DNA of 64,000 nucleotides from Aphelenchoides besseyi (lineage: Eukaryota; Nematoda; Chromadorea; Rhabditida; Aphelenchoididae): the NCBI GenBank assembly GCA_024699855.1, contig JAMPIQ010000001.1, forward strand, positions 8,494,001 to 8,558,000, read 5' to 3'. Made by a program: the position numbers and the translations under genes. Shown piece after piece: positions 13,104 through 24,113 of this stretch (positions within the stretch are counted from its first letter, which is position 1; every line of letters starts with the position of its first letter). The notes under the pieces are model-generated. The model searched no databases, was not told the DNA's origin, and was given only the letters and a program-made list of their open reading frames with translations.

Positions 13104-14325
13104 ATGTCCGAACCATCAGGTTTTGTTCAAAACTCGCGATCTCATTTCTCGCTTGAATGGGAGGATAGTTTCTTCTCATTGAATCCCGTTCATTTCTCTC
13201 ATGACGGACGAGTGATTTGGGGTATACAGAAACTGAATGGTCAAGAGACTTGTACAGCAGTTGATTCCTTTAACGGGACAGAAACGTGAGTTCACGGTTT
13301 ATTGTCTAATAAATGGTTTCATTTAGACGACTAAGATTGCCGTTCACTGATCACGAGTGTTTTCTCAATTATGTTCCCATCACAAACACACGTGGCTGTT
13401 TGGTTCGTTGCATCTCTCAAGTCGGACTTCGCATTTCGGTTGTTGATGTGAATTTAAAAGTCGGCACATTTGAACCCACGAATCTCCATCACGATCTCAA
13501 ACTTCAACAGTTGACGCACATTCCACGGTTTATGACTTTCGGTCAATTTCTTGCATTTGAAATAACGAGCATCAACGTTACTAGCGGTCAAGACGAAGTA
13601 CCGATTTTGTTTGTATTTCAAGTTCCGATTGTTCAAAGCTCACAGTTTACTTCTAAGGACCCTATTCCTTTAGTTTATGGTAACGCCACAGCTATTTACG
13701 CCGACAACTCTCGTATTTGCTATTTTCCTCGTGATTTCAATTTCTCCAATTTGGTCACTATCAATTTGGTCGATGGATTAACAACGATCACATCAACGAA
13801 TGACTTTCCATTCACCAGCGATGAAATCAAACAATTTGGTTCTAATGTAAGTTAACAAATGAACGCTTGAACAATAGAAGCTTGTACAGGTTGTCTGGCA
13901 TAATGAGAGCTGTTACTTTGTTGTTGGATCGACAGTTGCAGTTCTCGATTTAAAGATGAACAACAACTGGAACACAATTAACTTGGTTCCTACCATTTTG
14001 CTCGATAAAGTTCATCGACCAGTGATTTATCTAAACTCTGAAGGAATCTTGAATGTACATGTCCACAAAGAAGGATCTAAACACCGAAAACGAACGTATT
14101 GCTTTCAAATCAAGTAATTCAAACGTACAATTCACTGACAAGCGGTTTCATTTCAGTCATCCAGAATCGCTGAAAAATCTTTCGTTCTTCAGTTTGACAC
14201 GAAATTGTTTGCTCAAACTCTCCGATCTGCCACGTAATTCTCAACTACAACCGCTTTTCGGCAAATCAATTGTTCAACTCAACACTTCAAAGTACGTTCC
14301 GAGATTTCGCATGTTCAGCAAATAA
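13104..14325 (+). CDS. Uncharacterised protein, four exons
   Basis: Not recognised. ATG 13104 opens MSEPSGFVQNSRSHFSLEWE. Exons run about 13104-13286, 13325-13849, 13891-14114 and 14157-14325; all junctions have GT-AG signals and keep frame (for example the last intron begins GTAATT and ends TTTCAG). The product is about 365 residues, rich in beta-prone stretches such as VVWHNESCYFVVGSTVAVLD, with no signal peptide or membrane helix, so a soluble beta-rich fold is plausible. AATAAA overlaps the stop region. Convergent with EndoU, whose stop lies only 35 bases away. Confidence 0.72.
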
Positions 14326-14359
14326 ATTTATCAGTTAGTCCAATACAATCATTCTTCTC

Positions 14360-15528
14360 CTAATTTTTTTTCTTTAGTTTTTGAAAGTCGCGGCAACATT
14401 TGAATTTTTTCTTGTATTCTGCATTACACTCGAGTGTCATTTTTGATGGCTCGGGATAAACGGTGCCAATAAACGCGAAACCATTTCTCAAGAGCTCGTA
14501 ACTCTGGACATTAACTTCACAACCGTCGATGCTTATCTGAAGGTTTCGAATTCAGACTGAAGACTTTTACATCTCCTACCGCACATTTGCTTTTGTCACG
14601 ATGAGTCAAAAAGCAAATCGTTAACACTGAAAAATCGAATGCCGGCGAAGTGTTCGCAAAGAAACTCCCGGTCTTCTTTTCGTAATTTCCCCACTTGAAG
14701 TTCGCCGAAGCGATTACGTCCTCAAAAATTGCTATCAGATGTGTCCACCTACTCGTATTACTTTTCGTTTGACTATGAAGCCTCGATAATCTAGTCGATT
14801 GTTAGGATCGTTTTCTAGCTGATGAATGACTGCCCAGTTATGAAGTCCGCTAACTTCATTGTTTTTCTCCTAAACTTCATTTAAAAACAATGAAAACAAT
14901 AACCAACTTCTCCAAAGAAAACGTGTTCGAAGGCACAAGAGTCCAATTCGCCTTTAAAGCGGGAGTACAGACCAAACCAAATTTGTTTGATCGACTCTTT
15001 CAAAGTCCTCTCATCTTTTGCCCATGGATGTGCTAAACATCGGTTGATTGACGCTGAAGTTTAGAAAACCTTTCTCTTTTAAGAGTTTAACGACAAGTTG
15101 AAATGGAACTGATGACCAGACCGTCGAGTAGAAAATGTTGATCTTTGCCTCCTTTTCTGCCGACTGAATCTCGGCGACACCGGTTTTCGGATTGAACAAC
15201 GATCGAAGGTCAAGAAGTTTGGCAAAACTCGGTTTCTGAAGAACTTGCGATCGAACCACTTTATACAAACTGAATGGTATTCGTTTTTCAGTTGATAATA
15301 ATGGACACACTTCTCTTTTGCGTAGTTCCGATTGTTACCGTCGAAATGTCCTTGATAGTCGAGTAAGAAGTCACAAAACTCAGGCCGTTCGAGATCTTTC
15401 TCTCGCATCTCCACTACTAACTTGCGCAGTTCAACATCGTTGACTGTAAACTGCGGGATATTCGAGACTTGTAATGCGGTTAACTGAGGAATAAAAAGAC
15501 TGAGAACCAAAATCCAAGGGCATTTCAT
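14360..15528 (-). CDS. Secreted EndoU-family endoribonuclease
   Basis: EndoU proteins are uridylate-preferring RNA endonucleases. The first exon starts MKCPWILVLSLFIPQL, a clear signal peptide, then NDVELRKLVVEMREKD typical of the family N-terminus. Spliced exons give PSFAKLLDL, NPKTGVAE, KQIWFGLYSRFKGELDSCAF leading into EHVFFGE (first catalytic His region), NEVSGLHNWAVIHQ (second His), LDYRGF, NTSPAFDFSVLTICF and a C-terminal FAFIGTVYPEP (GSAYP-like). Introns are 35-45 bases. The gene looks complete. Its first 73 bases and upstream region are part of a 660-base block repeated in inverted orientation at 61855-62514. Orientation is opposite to, and close against, the gene at 13104-14325. Confidence 0.85.
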
Positions 15529-16115
15529 TTCTGATGGTTATAGCAAACCAAAAGATTAAATGCAACGGATTTCTGTCTGTTTTCCTTGTGCAACTGAACA
15601 CACAAATCACTTGTGCGTTGGGTGTTCGCTTGGACGTCGTTTCATTTCATACAAGCTAATTGGTTGCTTGCAGACCGACAACAAAGTCCAACTAGCAACC
15701 TCTTTCGATCATGTTCAGGTTTTATTATTAGCGCAAACTCGAACGGTTGGAAGGAAATGAAAACAAGAAACAAGGCAATCGAGTGGCTTGAGAAAGAAAA
15801 ACCGTAAATGCACTTAAACAACCGATTCTTCTCATGGATACGTCCAGAATACAACGTCTAGGAAATGTGGTTTTAAAGGCAATGTAGACAGAACTATCGA
15901 AGACACAACTCGTTTTTGATGTAAAGAGAACAAGAATAATAAAGGATTTCAAGGCACTTAAACGATTATAAGACACAAAATAGGGAATGTCAGCAATAAA
16001 CTAAATAGTCGACAAACAAAACTCAAGCTGTTTCTTGGGTGCTTTCAGGTAGAATCGGAGCAGTAGCATTTGCTTCACGATCTTCCAATCGAATACCAGT
16101 TGGTGGAGCTGCTTC
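15456..16115 (-). repeat. 660-base inverted duplicate, copy at EndoU
   Basis: The reverse complement of this block is identical to 61855-62514 except one base (15491 versus 62479); no indels, positions sum to 77970 throughout. It contains the EndoU 5' coding end, the intergenic DNA upstream, and a fragment equal to the last 30 codons of the SLC16 gene. Identity stops sharply at both edges. Confidence 0.95.
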
Positions 16116-16250
16116 GCCGTTAACCGGACCATTTAGTGAACAGCATCAAACAACCGATGAAACCATTTGTTAATGAGTGCAAGGAAGAGACATATGATTG
16201 AAAAAACAAGGAATCCAAAACACAACATTGACAATATTCTCGTTGTTGTT
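16018..16250 (-). pseudogene. Fragment of an SLC16 (MCT-like) gene 3' end
   Basis: Within 16018-16115 the minus strand carries the SLC16 tail (PPTGIRLEDREANATAPILP) identical to 61855-61947, stop included. Beyond 16116 similarity fades: the minus strand still shows CTTGATGCT-like and TTCACTA phrases resembling the last-helix region of SLC16, but frames are broken. No other SLC16 exon is evident upstream, so this looks like a relic of a second gene copy. Confidence 0.65.
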
Positions 16251-16659
16251 TATGATTTTCGTTCGATATGCTCTCTGTTGTTCCATTTGTCACTACGTAC
16301 GCTTTTGTACCTCCATCTACTTTCGGTAGAAAGTAGAGTAATCTGTGATAGGCGATACGGATTAAACGAATAAAAACACCATAGAGTTGTTTATAGTTTT
16401 CATATTCACAAATGAAAAAAAAGAGTATTACCATAATTTGCAACAACATTGATGACGACAAACATTAGTTAGAACAAATTTGCGAGCAACAACAACCATT
16501 TGTTTGAATCTGTTTTGCGTTAATGTTTAGACTTGTAAAGAACGTCTGAATATGTTTATTTAATCGTTTGTAATAGGACACGGGTTTTAATTCAATAGCA
16601 TAAACAACAAGAAGAGTATTGAGTCCGTTTATTGAGATACTTAAGAGAAAGTCACCTCT
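16116..16659. other. Degenerate DNA between SLC16 relic and coiled-coil gene
   Basis: AT-rich, with a minus-strand hydrophobic stretch that may descend from a transporter helix. No intact gene seen. Confidence 0.4.
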
Positions 16660-17462
16660 TCAAATGGATGTCGATTCGAGAAGCTGTTGTTTTTTGGCTT
16701 TCAGAGCTGATACTCGCGCTTCCAAGAACTCTGTCAAATGAGAAGTGGTGTCGAGATCGAGTTTCATCTGGCTAAACGAGAAATACAAACGATCAAAATG
16801 AACACGTACATTAACTCCTTTTCCATATTGTAGTTCTCCATGAAAGCAATCGAACGAAAATGATCGCAAAATTTGACAAGATTATCGGTTTCCTGTAGCT
16901 CTTAATCACTTCTCATTGCATTCAACTCACTTTTTTAATGTTGTCGCTCTTCTCTAAATGAACTTCTTTGATCATCGCCAACTCTTCGGCCAACTCCTCT
17001 GCTTTCTCTTCTTCCTCTCGTTTCTTTCGGTCCAACATCCGAATTTCATCGGCCAACTCGGCGATCTTCTTAGCAGCTAAACTCTCTAATAAAAAATCGA
17101 GTGCACAGAAACTTACTGTTATCTCCGCTTTTGCGTTGTAATAAATCACGAACTTTTTGTAATTGTAGAAGATGTTTCTCGAAGACTCCACTGACGATAT
17201 GTCCACGAATAACATCGCGATTGCTGATCGCGTTTGTTTGGCTCTAAATTTGTGGTCACACAAATGTCTTTGTCAGTTTACTTACGGAATTTGGAATCTC
17301 CATTGGCACGATGTTCTCTTCATCATCTTCGAATCCCATGAATCGAAACGGACCGCCAATCCGCGGCGCATTTGCTGTTCCAGTGGTAATCGGCATCGTG
17401 GTGTTCATCGTTCCTGTTGTAATTGTTGGCTCAAGTTCGGCCGACGAGTGCATTACTGACAT
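16660..17462 (-). CDS. Small coiled-coil protein, unrecognised
   Basis: Start ATG at 17462 (MSVMHSSAELEPTITTGTMN). Exons spliced by introns of about 31-43 bases give a Thr-rich N-terminus, a segment GPFRFMGFEDDEENIVPMEI, a helical segment HIVSGVFEKHLLQLQKVRDL, then a strongly charged coiled coil (RMLDRKKREEEEKAEELAEE) and a final helix ending KKQQLLESTSI. About 210 residues, no membrane segment. The form fits a structural or adaptor subunit (kinetochore, BLOC or dynein-adaptor type), but I cannot name it. Confidence 0.7.
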
Positions 17463-17877
17463 CTCGATTCTGAAGTCGAAACTAACAAGTGAAATCCAAC
17501 ACAAACGATTTTACCACAACGCAGAAAAGTGAGTTGTTGCGAATTCTTCAAAATGAACGCTTTGGCGTTTCGTTTGTAATCAACTTTGTGCTCTCAGATG
17601 TGTTGAACAAAACTAACTGCTTGTTTCTATTAACTGTCCATGTCCTCAATTTTATTCCAAAATTGATAGAAATCAATGACATTGATACGCGTTTTTACAT
17701 TGAAGAATACACGTGTAGATAAGTTGATGAGTTGTGTTAGTAACAAAAACAATGTGTACAAAATGAAACTTATTGTAGTTAAACGGACGGCAATTGAAAT
17801 TCACACGGGATGTGAGTTTATTCGTTGAAATGTTTTTTGAATCTACTCGCAAAAATGTTTGATTGGACAGTAAGATT
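17463..17877. other. Intergenic region
   Basis: About 415 bases between the start of the coiled-coil gene and the 3' end of the HECT gene. A 78-codon plus-strand frame near 17489 is AT-rich and not protein-like. Nothing else seen. Confidence 0.45.
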
Positions 17878-20800
17878 TCAGGCGAGAGTAAAGCCTTGAG
17901 TGTGATCGAGACAAAGCAAGAGTCGTTTCTTCATCGTTTCTTTGTCCGTGACTTTTGGGAGATCCAGAAGATTGAAACACGTGTGAGCTACAGGAATAAG
18001 TTCCGAAGGCATTGGTTGTATGATCAAAGGAATTTCTTTCATTCCACGTAATGGGATACGATCGGTGCCAGAAAGAAACAAAAGGAAACGTTTCTTTTGT
18101 TCGGAAGTCAGTTCGAAGAAAACATCCCAAAAGTTTTCAATCACCGGATGTCGAGCATGGTATTCGCCTTAAAATTAATCTGCACCTTAGCTATCCTACT
18201 GAAAATCGACACATCTTAAATGTCAATGGACTCGGCTCGTCGAGCGTAGTGAATTGATGTAATTATGTGATTTACAGTAGGGTATCTAAAGTGCAGTTAT
18301 TTCTTGCCTTTGTATTGAGCGTTCTTAAATACCTTGATTAGTAATAAAAAAGGAAAAGAACAAGCCTTTTTGAACTCGATCCAATCGTAGTTCTCGTTTC
18401 CAATAACCATTTCCTGTAGCTCTCGCGGTTGAAATAATCCCAGAACTCCCTCGTTGAGAACACGAGTAAACCCACGAATGAATGCGCGAATTTGCTGCTT
18501 CATCAATCCATCGATTCCGTTTTCCATTTTCATTGCAATGTATTTCTGCATAGCAGATGTTTACGGTGCTCAAGGTAAGCACACAAACCTCAACAAACTC
18601 CGCTTTGTTCTTTTGAGTTACTGGAACGTTTTCACCATCATCGATCAATGGAACTTGTCGAACGTGTCCGAAGATTTCCATGGAGACAACGAAGTTCAAA
18701 CAAAAAACATCTTCCAAATCCTCTGCTTCGTACTCGAGCAAACGTTCCAAAGATCGTCCTTCAGAAGGATGTAATTCTGAGTAATCTTCAAGAGTCAACG
18801 CTTGACCAAGAATTTTTTTATACAATGCCAAAGGGAAAGGCAAATTCACAAGAACAAGATTGTAAATAGCCAAAGCACAAAGAAAACCAACAACCTAAAT
18901 GACAAAAACTTCAGAATTCGTCTCTTGTATTTGGAATCAAGTAAAGTTCTAATTGCTATATTAAAACGTTACCTCATAGCCGGTTGTGTCGTCAATAGCG
19001 CCAGAGAACCAAATGAAATGCGATTCATCAGATTCAGTAAACATTCCGTATCTGCAAATAAGCTATCGTGTCTAACAGTATGATTGAAAGAATCTAATAA
19101 ACTGCAAAGCAAACAAAGCAACCAATTTGTATACCTTGAAAACTTTTTTCTTTTTTGCTTGCGTAAAAGTTTCGAAAAGCAACCTTCAGCAAGACGTCGC
19201 ATTAGACGTTCTGTCCAAGTCTTCAAGCTTTCAAACGCATCACTGATTGCGACGGATTGTCTAGACACTCATAATTATACGTTCAACAAATGTACAAAAC
19301 AAAAAGAAAGCATTCGTTTTGTAGTGAAGAGATAGACAGCGCAGATTTAAGATGCAAGATATTTGAATGAAAAGCATACGGTTAGTCTTAAGCACACACA
19401 CACACACAACTGTTAGTGTAATAATCAATCTAAACGTACGTTGGTTGTAACAGCTCTTGGAAAAGCAACATGAAAAACTCTTTTCGAACTCCACCGCGAT
19501 CGTCAGCTTCTTCGCCAACAAAAGAGACACGTAGCGGTTTGCTAACATCGTTCTTCGAAGTATAGTGCATCACATGCTAAACCCAAATATTGTATGTCTA
19601 CTATTATTTACTTACTTCGTACGTGTCTTCGACAATATGATCTCGACGAATTGTAAATGTGAGGTACGTATCTTCGGGGTTCACGAACGGCAACAATTGA
19701 GCCATTGGAGTACGACTGACAGCAAGCTTAGAAACAAGTCAATCAAAGAAATGAAAGTGCAACCTACTCGCATTCTAATCATCGAATCAGCTTCCAAAAT
19801 TGCACTTTTTGCTTCTGCATTCATCAAGAACGGATATTGAGACCAACGGAAACCTGGACGCGGCATCGGTTGTCCGAAACGAGCGAACTCATCGGGATGC
19901 TGAACATGAAATCCAATTCAGTCAAACTAAACATTTCTTACCATTAGAACAAAGTTTTCAATGTAATCCTGATGTATTTGCACTTTTTCAGACAAACAGT
20001 TCAAATAGAATTTGTCATATGGAATGCGATTTGAAATACGATTCACATGGCAAAGTTCTTTCAAAACATTTAAGGCTGGCACAAAAGCGGCGTGATTGGT
20101 GTGGTTTTTGTTGAATCGATATTCCACGTAATTCATTAGAAATTGAACAAACCGATTCATGTGTCTCGACTCCAAAATCAACCACCAGGTCCCTACAACA
20201 TTGTATAAATAGCATTTGAATGTCTATGGCTTACGAAGAATGTGGCCGAAGTGCGTGACAGCTTGTGCTAAAACATTGATGAATGGAGCCAACAATTGAC
20301 GTTCAGTCTTTTCGCTTGGAGCAATCATTGAGTGGAAGAATGGAATGATCATGAAGAAACGCAGTTCATCGTAAACAAAGCTCTCTCGATGTTTGGTCAA
20401 AATCTTATCGTAGATCTCAGAAAACTTTGTTTCTTCCAATGACATCATAATTGTTTCTGCATACGCTTCGTGGTCTCGTGATTCGGCAATCAAATTGAAC
20501 GACTTCATAATATCGTCCATTGATAGTCCAGAATTGGTCAAAGAACACTCGGGATTTTGGTGATTAGCAATGAACGAACCGTTGATGCAACCCAACGAGC
20601 TGAATATGAACTCCAAACAACTGAAACCATAATTTCAGTTGCTATCTCGAAAATCTGACACACGATTTCACATCAATAACTTCTCCTTTTTCCATTACTA
20701 CACTCAATTCGTGATACGAAATCGATCGGGCTGCACGAGCATGTGGAACATGAGGTTTCTAAATGATCAATGAGTATATGATCCCAGAAGCTCCATCAAT

Positions 20801-22126
20801 TACTTCACCGCAAATGATGATCGATTGATCGAAGCCAGCAAAAAGAGCGTTTGCATTTGTCAATTCGGTAGGCGATGGTTTGAATTGGTTTTTAAAAGTG
20901 CCAATACCAAGTTGCCCGTTTGAGTTCATGCCAAATGAGTACAAACGATTCGGAGTCAAAACAACTGAATGATTGGATCCAGCAGCTATAGACATCACCG
21001 GCTGATTTCTCAAATCAACCACAAGCGAGGGTGATGGTTGGTCTTTGCGATCCTCATTCCCAAGCTGTCCGAACGTATTACCTGCAATACAAGCGATTAA
21101 TTTGATTGTAATGAAAACGAAATGACCTCCGAATGCGTAAATTCTGCCATCTCGTGTCAAAACGACCTTAAAATTCGATTGGTCAATATTTGACTATTGT
21201 TATACTGACGGTATGAGAAGCTCCACAAGCTACTTGACTGACACTATTAATTCCAGCAACAACCACAGGAATTCGAACTTCTAAATTGACAACTAAACAA
21301 TTACGAGTATTGTCGTATCTAACCGCTCTTGCCAAGGACGCTCGCTTGACCCTTATCGTTACGACCCCACAATAAGACATAACCACCCGAAGAAATAGCA
21401 GCATAATGGTCACTTCCAGCTTCAATTCTGCGAATTGGAACTGGTGATAGCAACTCAATTTCTAATGGCTTGACCGATTCGTTGATGTACCAACCAAATA
21501 CCAAAACTTTGTTAGCTAAAGTATATACTTAAACACATTTATAAACTTGTCACCTACTTTCGATTAGTACAATCGAAGAAATGTTTCCACAAGCAACTTG
21601 ACAAACTTGTGAAACATCCTTGACGCGTCTGCAATTTTGAGCGTTACATTCACTGAATGTCTGAACTTACGTAGGAAGCGAAATGACTGTCGATGAGGCG
21701 TTCAAACCGCATTGTAGGTACTCGTTTGAACCCCACGCGAATAAACGACCGTCATCGGCTACCGCAAGATTATGTGCAGATCCTGTGGCAATTTGAACTA
21801 TTCGAACGGTTTTTCGAAAGTCGACTTTTCCAATAAGATGCGGTGCTGAAATTGAAGCTTAGAGAATAGAAGATGAATGTGAACTTACTATCTCGACCAA
21901 GTTCTCCTTTGTCATTGGCCCCGCAACTATAGATTTGGCCAGAACTTGTCAGCGCCAAAGTGTGTCGTTCAGAACAACAAATCTGAATAATATGATCCAC
22001 TAAACCGTCTTCAGTTTTCATAATCCATTGGGTCGGCGAAACGGCACAAGATTTGTCGTCTTCGCCACGAATCGCTCCGAACTGGCCATCACCAACATTC
22101 CCCATGACGTAAAGTTGTTGACTCAT
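17878..22126 (-). CDS. HERC4: HERC3/4-type E3 ubiquitin ligase (RCC1 repeats plus HECT domain)
   Basis: Ubiquitin ligase that accepts ubiquitin on a catalytic cysteine and passes it to substrates. The N-terminus (22126 down to about 20760) is an RCC1-type propeller: YVMGNVGDGQFGA, YSCGANDKGELGRD, LLWGRNDKGQAS, YSFGMNSNGQLGIG and GNTFGQLGNED. A helical middle follows (20224-20616, with SFVYDELRFFMIIPFFHSM). The C-terminal HECT domain shows KPLRVSFVGEEADDRGGV, ESHFIWFSG, LLEYEAEDLEDVF and the catalytic site PVAHTCFNLLDLP, ending HTQGFTLA. More than a dozen exons. A short CA microsatellite lies in an intron near 19391. Length and order match HERC3/HERC4 (about 1,050 residues). Cytosolic. Confidence 0.92.
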
Positions 22127-22883
22127 TGGATTTGTGTAAAACTTGAATGATTTTCTAAAACCACAAAGATTTGAATTCTAATACAAAGAAAAGACTCACG
22201 GAGAAACGGTGTCGGAAAGATTAAGATAATTTCCGTACATTGCCACATCCACTGAAAACGATTGGATCACGATGATGGTTACAAAACGCGCGAATAGACG
22301 TTACAACTCGGAGCAAACGCAAATGTCGAATTACACGTTGAAAAACAAAGTTGATGGCTTCAAAGTAGTGACCTTAATTCTACTGATGAGCGTCTTAAAA
22401 TCGAACACTGTGCTCATCAGAATTCAAAGTGCGAACGGGAAATCTAATTAAAGAATTAGCGTTCAGGATCAAGAAACTAATCGACTTTCGGATGAAAACT
22501 TCGCAGCTATCGCCGTACAAGATTCCAAATTCCCGAATTGTTCTCGAAAGGTGCGCAGTTGAGACTGAAAAGTCGGGAAAAACAAGGTAGTTTCCAGAAC
22601 GAAAAGAACAACTGACGAGTTAGGAATAAGCGATTCATGTGATTGTGCCGAACGATAAAAATTGGAATGTTTGTCGGGATGTCGAAAAAACGACAAAAAA
22701 TCTTCGGAAGCAAAAACTCACTGGGAATATGCGCACTGAGTTTAACTCTCAATCACACGCTCCGTCAACACAAAGTGCACTCTGTGTTCTGCTGAGAAAT
22801 CGAGTTCCAGTTGTTGTTGTTAGTGTTCGACGAGTGTGTATTGTACGCTTACAGTGATCACACCCAATCAGCTAATTGAGAGT
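22127..22883. other. Intergenic region upstream of the HERC gene
   Basis: About 750 bases between the HERC start and the LIPT1-like stop, both on the minus strand. Short open frames do not look like protein. The HERC promoter and possibly a non-coding first exon should be here. Confidence 0.45.
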
Positions 22884-23921
22884 CTATGGTAGCCTATTTA
22901 TTGGATAGAACTTGGAACCCGTCTTATACAATGAATTCTCGGAAGCAACAACAACTCCGTTCTCAACGTCAACAACTCGAGAATCTCCGTTCGTATTGGG
23001 AAGCGAGATTTGGAATCGTGGAGATTTTCCAAAAGTCCACTCGTCAGATTTTAATTCCTTAACTGTTTTTCGAATTGCTGTTTTTGCCTCTTCCTCAACT
23101 TCCTTTTCTATTTCCTTGATCTCAACCACTTCAATCTCTTCGGCCAATTCGTTGAATCCATTGATTATAACGGAAATCAACTGTTCGACTCGTGCATTTG
23201 CATTCTCGTCAATCAGCTGACCGACAGCCTTAGCTCTTGTACTTCTTGTGGCATTCGTCTTGATTTCTGTATGAAAAGGTGATCGAATTGAACGGCGAAG
23301 TGTTTGCAAGTCGGGATTAACAAGCAGCGTCAAATGATGATAAGCACGACCACGTGCAATTCGCGCAGCCGTTCCGGAGACTTTACGGTCACCCGGTTGA
23401 AGAAGCAGATCGTCTCGTTTGTTGGCTTCAATCTGCAAAGAAATCAAATAAAACCAAATGGATTCGTGTTACTTGGACATTGAAATGCCGATTCAACCAT
23501 CCGGCAATGTTCATCAAATTTTTTGGACGATCGTGACGTTTCTGCGAAGTCAAAATGGAAACATTTAAGTTGCCTACAAGCATGCAATGAGCCTCTAATG
23601 TCCAAGCACTAACCTAGGTCGTGATATACCGTACCGCCTCCGCTATATCGCCGAACCAAATTTATACCGCGATCTCGAACAAATTCGACATCCGCTTCCA
23701 TCCACGGATTCTGATGGCGACCAATAACAACAGAAGGCGTGTTACTGAACAATTTGATTTCTAGACTAATTGCAAACGTTAACTTACCTCCACAGTAAAA
23801 TTGCCTGCGCAAAACGATCGAGATCGTGATGCCGAAACAACCACTCTTCAAACGCCAAATTTTGAAAAATACACGATGATTGTGAGACAAAAACTTTGAT
23901 TTTCGACACACGTGCCATCAT
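22884..23921 (-). CDS. LIPT1: Lipoyltransferase / lipoate-protein ligase A family (LIPT1-like)
   Basis: Mitochondrial enzyme that attaches lipoyl groups to 2-oxoacid dehydrogenase E2 subunits. The frame starts at two adjacent ATGs (23921 or 23918): [13 protein letters not shown], then FEEWLF. Diagnostic motifs follow: [32 protein letters not shown] and [20 protein letters not shown], with the lysine of KVSG at the expected active position. The C-terminal exon (to 22884) adds a Glu-rich helix not typical of the bacterial enzyme. Four exons with short introns. The start lies 192 bases from the divergent USP14-like start, so they may share a promoter region. Confidence 0.92.
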
Positions 23922-24113
23922 CTAGTTTACATTACCAAAACAGTTCGAGTTCAGTTTCTAACAAACTGACTGGTCAAAAATCTCGGGTTAGAGTTGACCG
24001 TTGATCTCCGGGTGCGTCGTTTTTGCTCGGCTGTTTGGTTTTGTCATCTTTTTGGCGTGAAAGATTGTTTTTGTGTAACCACTAATCAGTTTATTCCAGT
24101 TCTCTAATTCAGA
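23922..24113. promoter_or_regulatory. Short divergent promoter between LIPT1-like and USP14-like genes
   Basis: Only 192 bases separate two divergent start codons, so both promoters must be compressed here or overlap. No specific motif identified. Confidence 0.5.

Noticed and set aside
14360..15528. EndoU gene as a frameshifted pseudogene
   Set aside because: Apparent frame changes at about 15270 and 15035 are each explained by 37-41 base GT-AG introns that restore conserved EndoU sequence.
15728..15976. 82-codon minus-strand open frame with hydrophobic start, repeated identically at 61994-62242
   Set aside because: It begins without an ATG, lies in intergenic DNA of the duplicated block, and its repetition is explained by that block.
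19391..19412. CA microsatellite as a possible functional element
   Set aside because: Only about seven units inside a HERC intron; ordinary.
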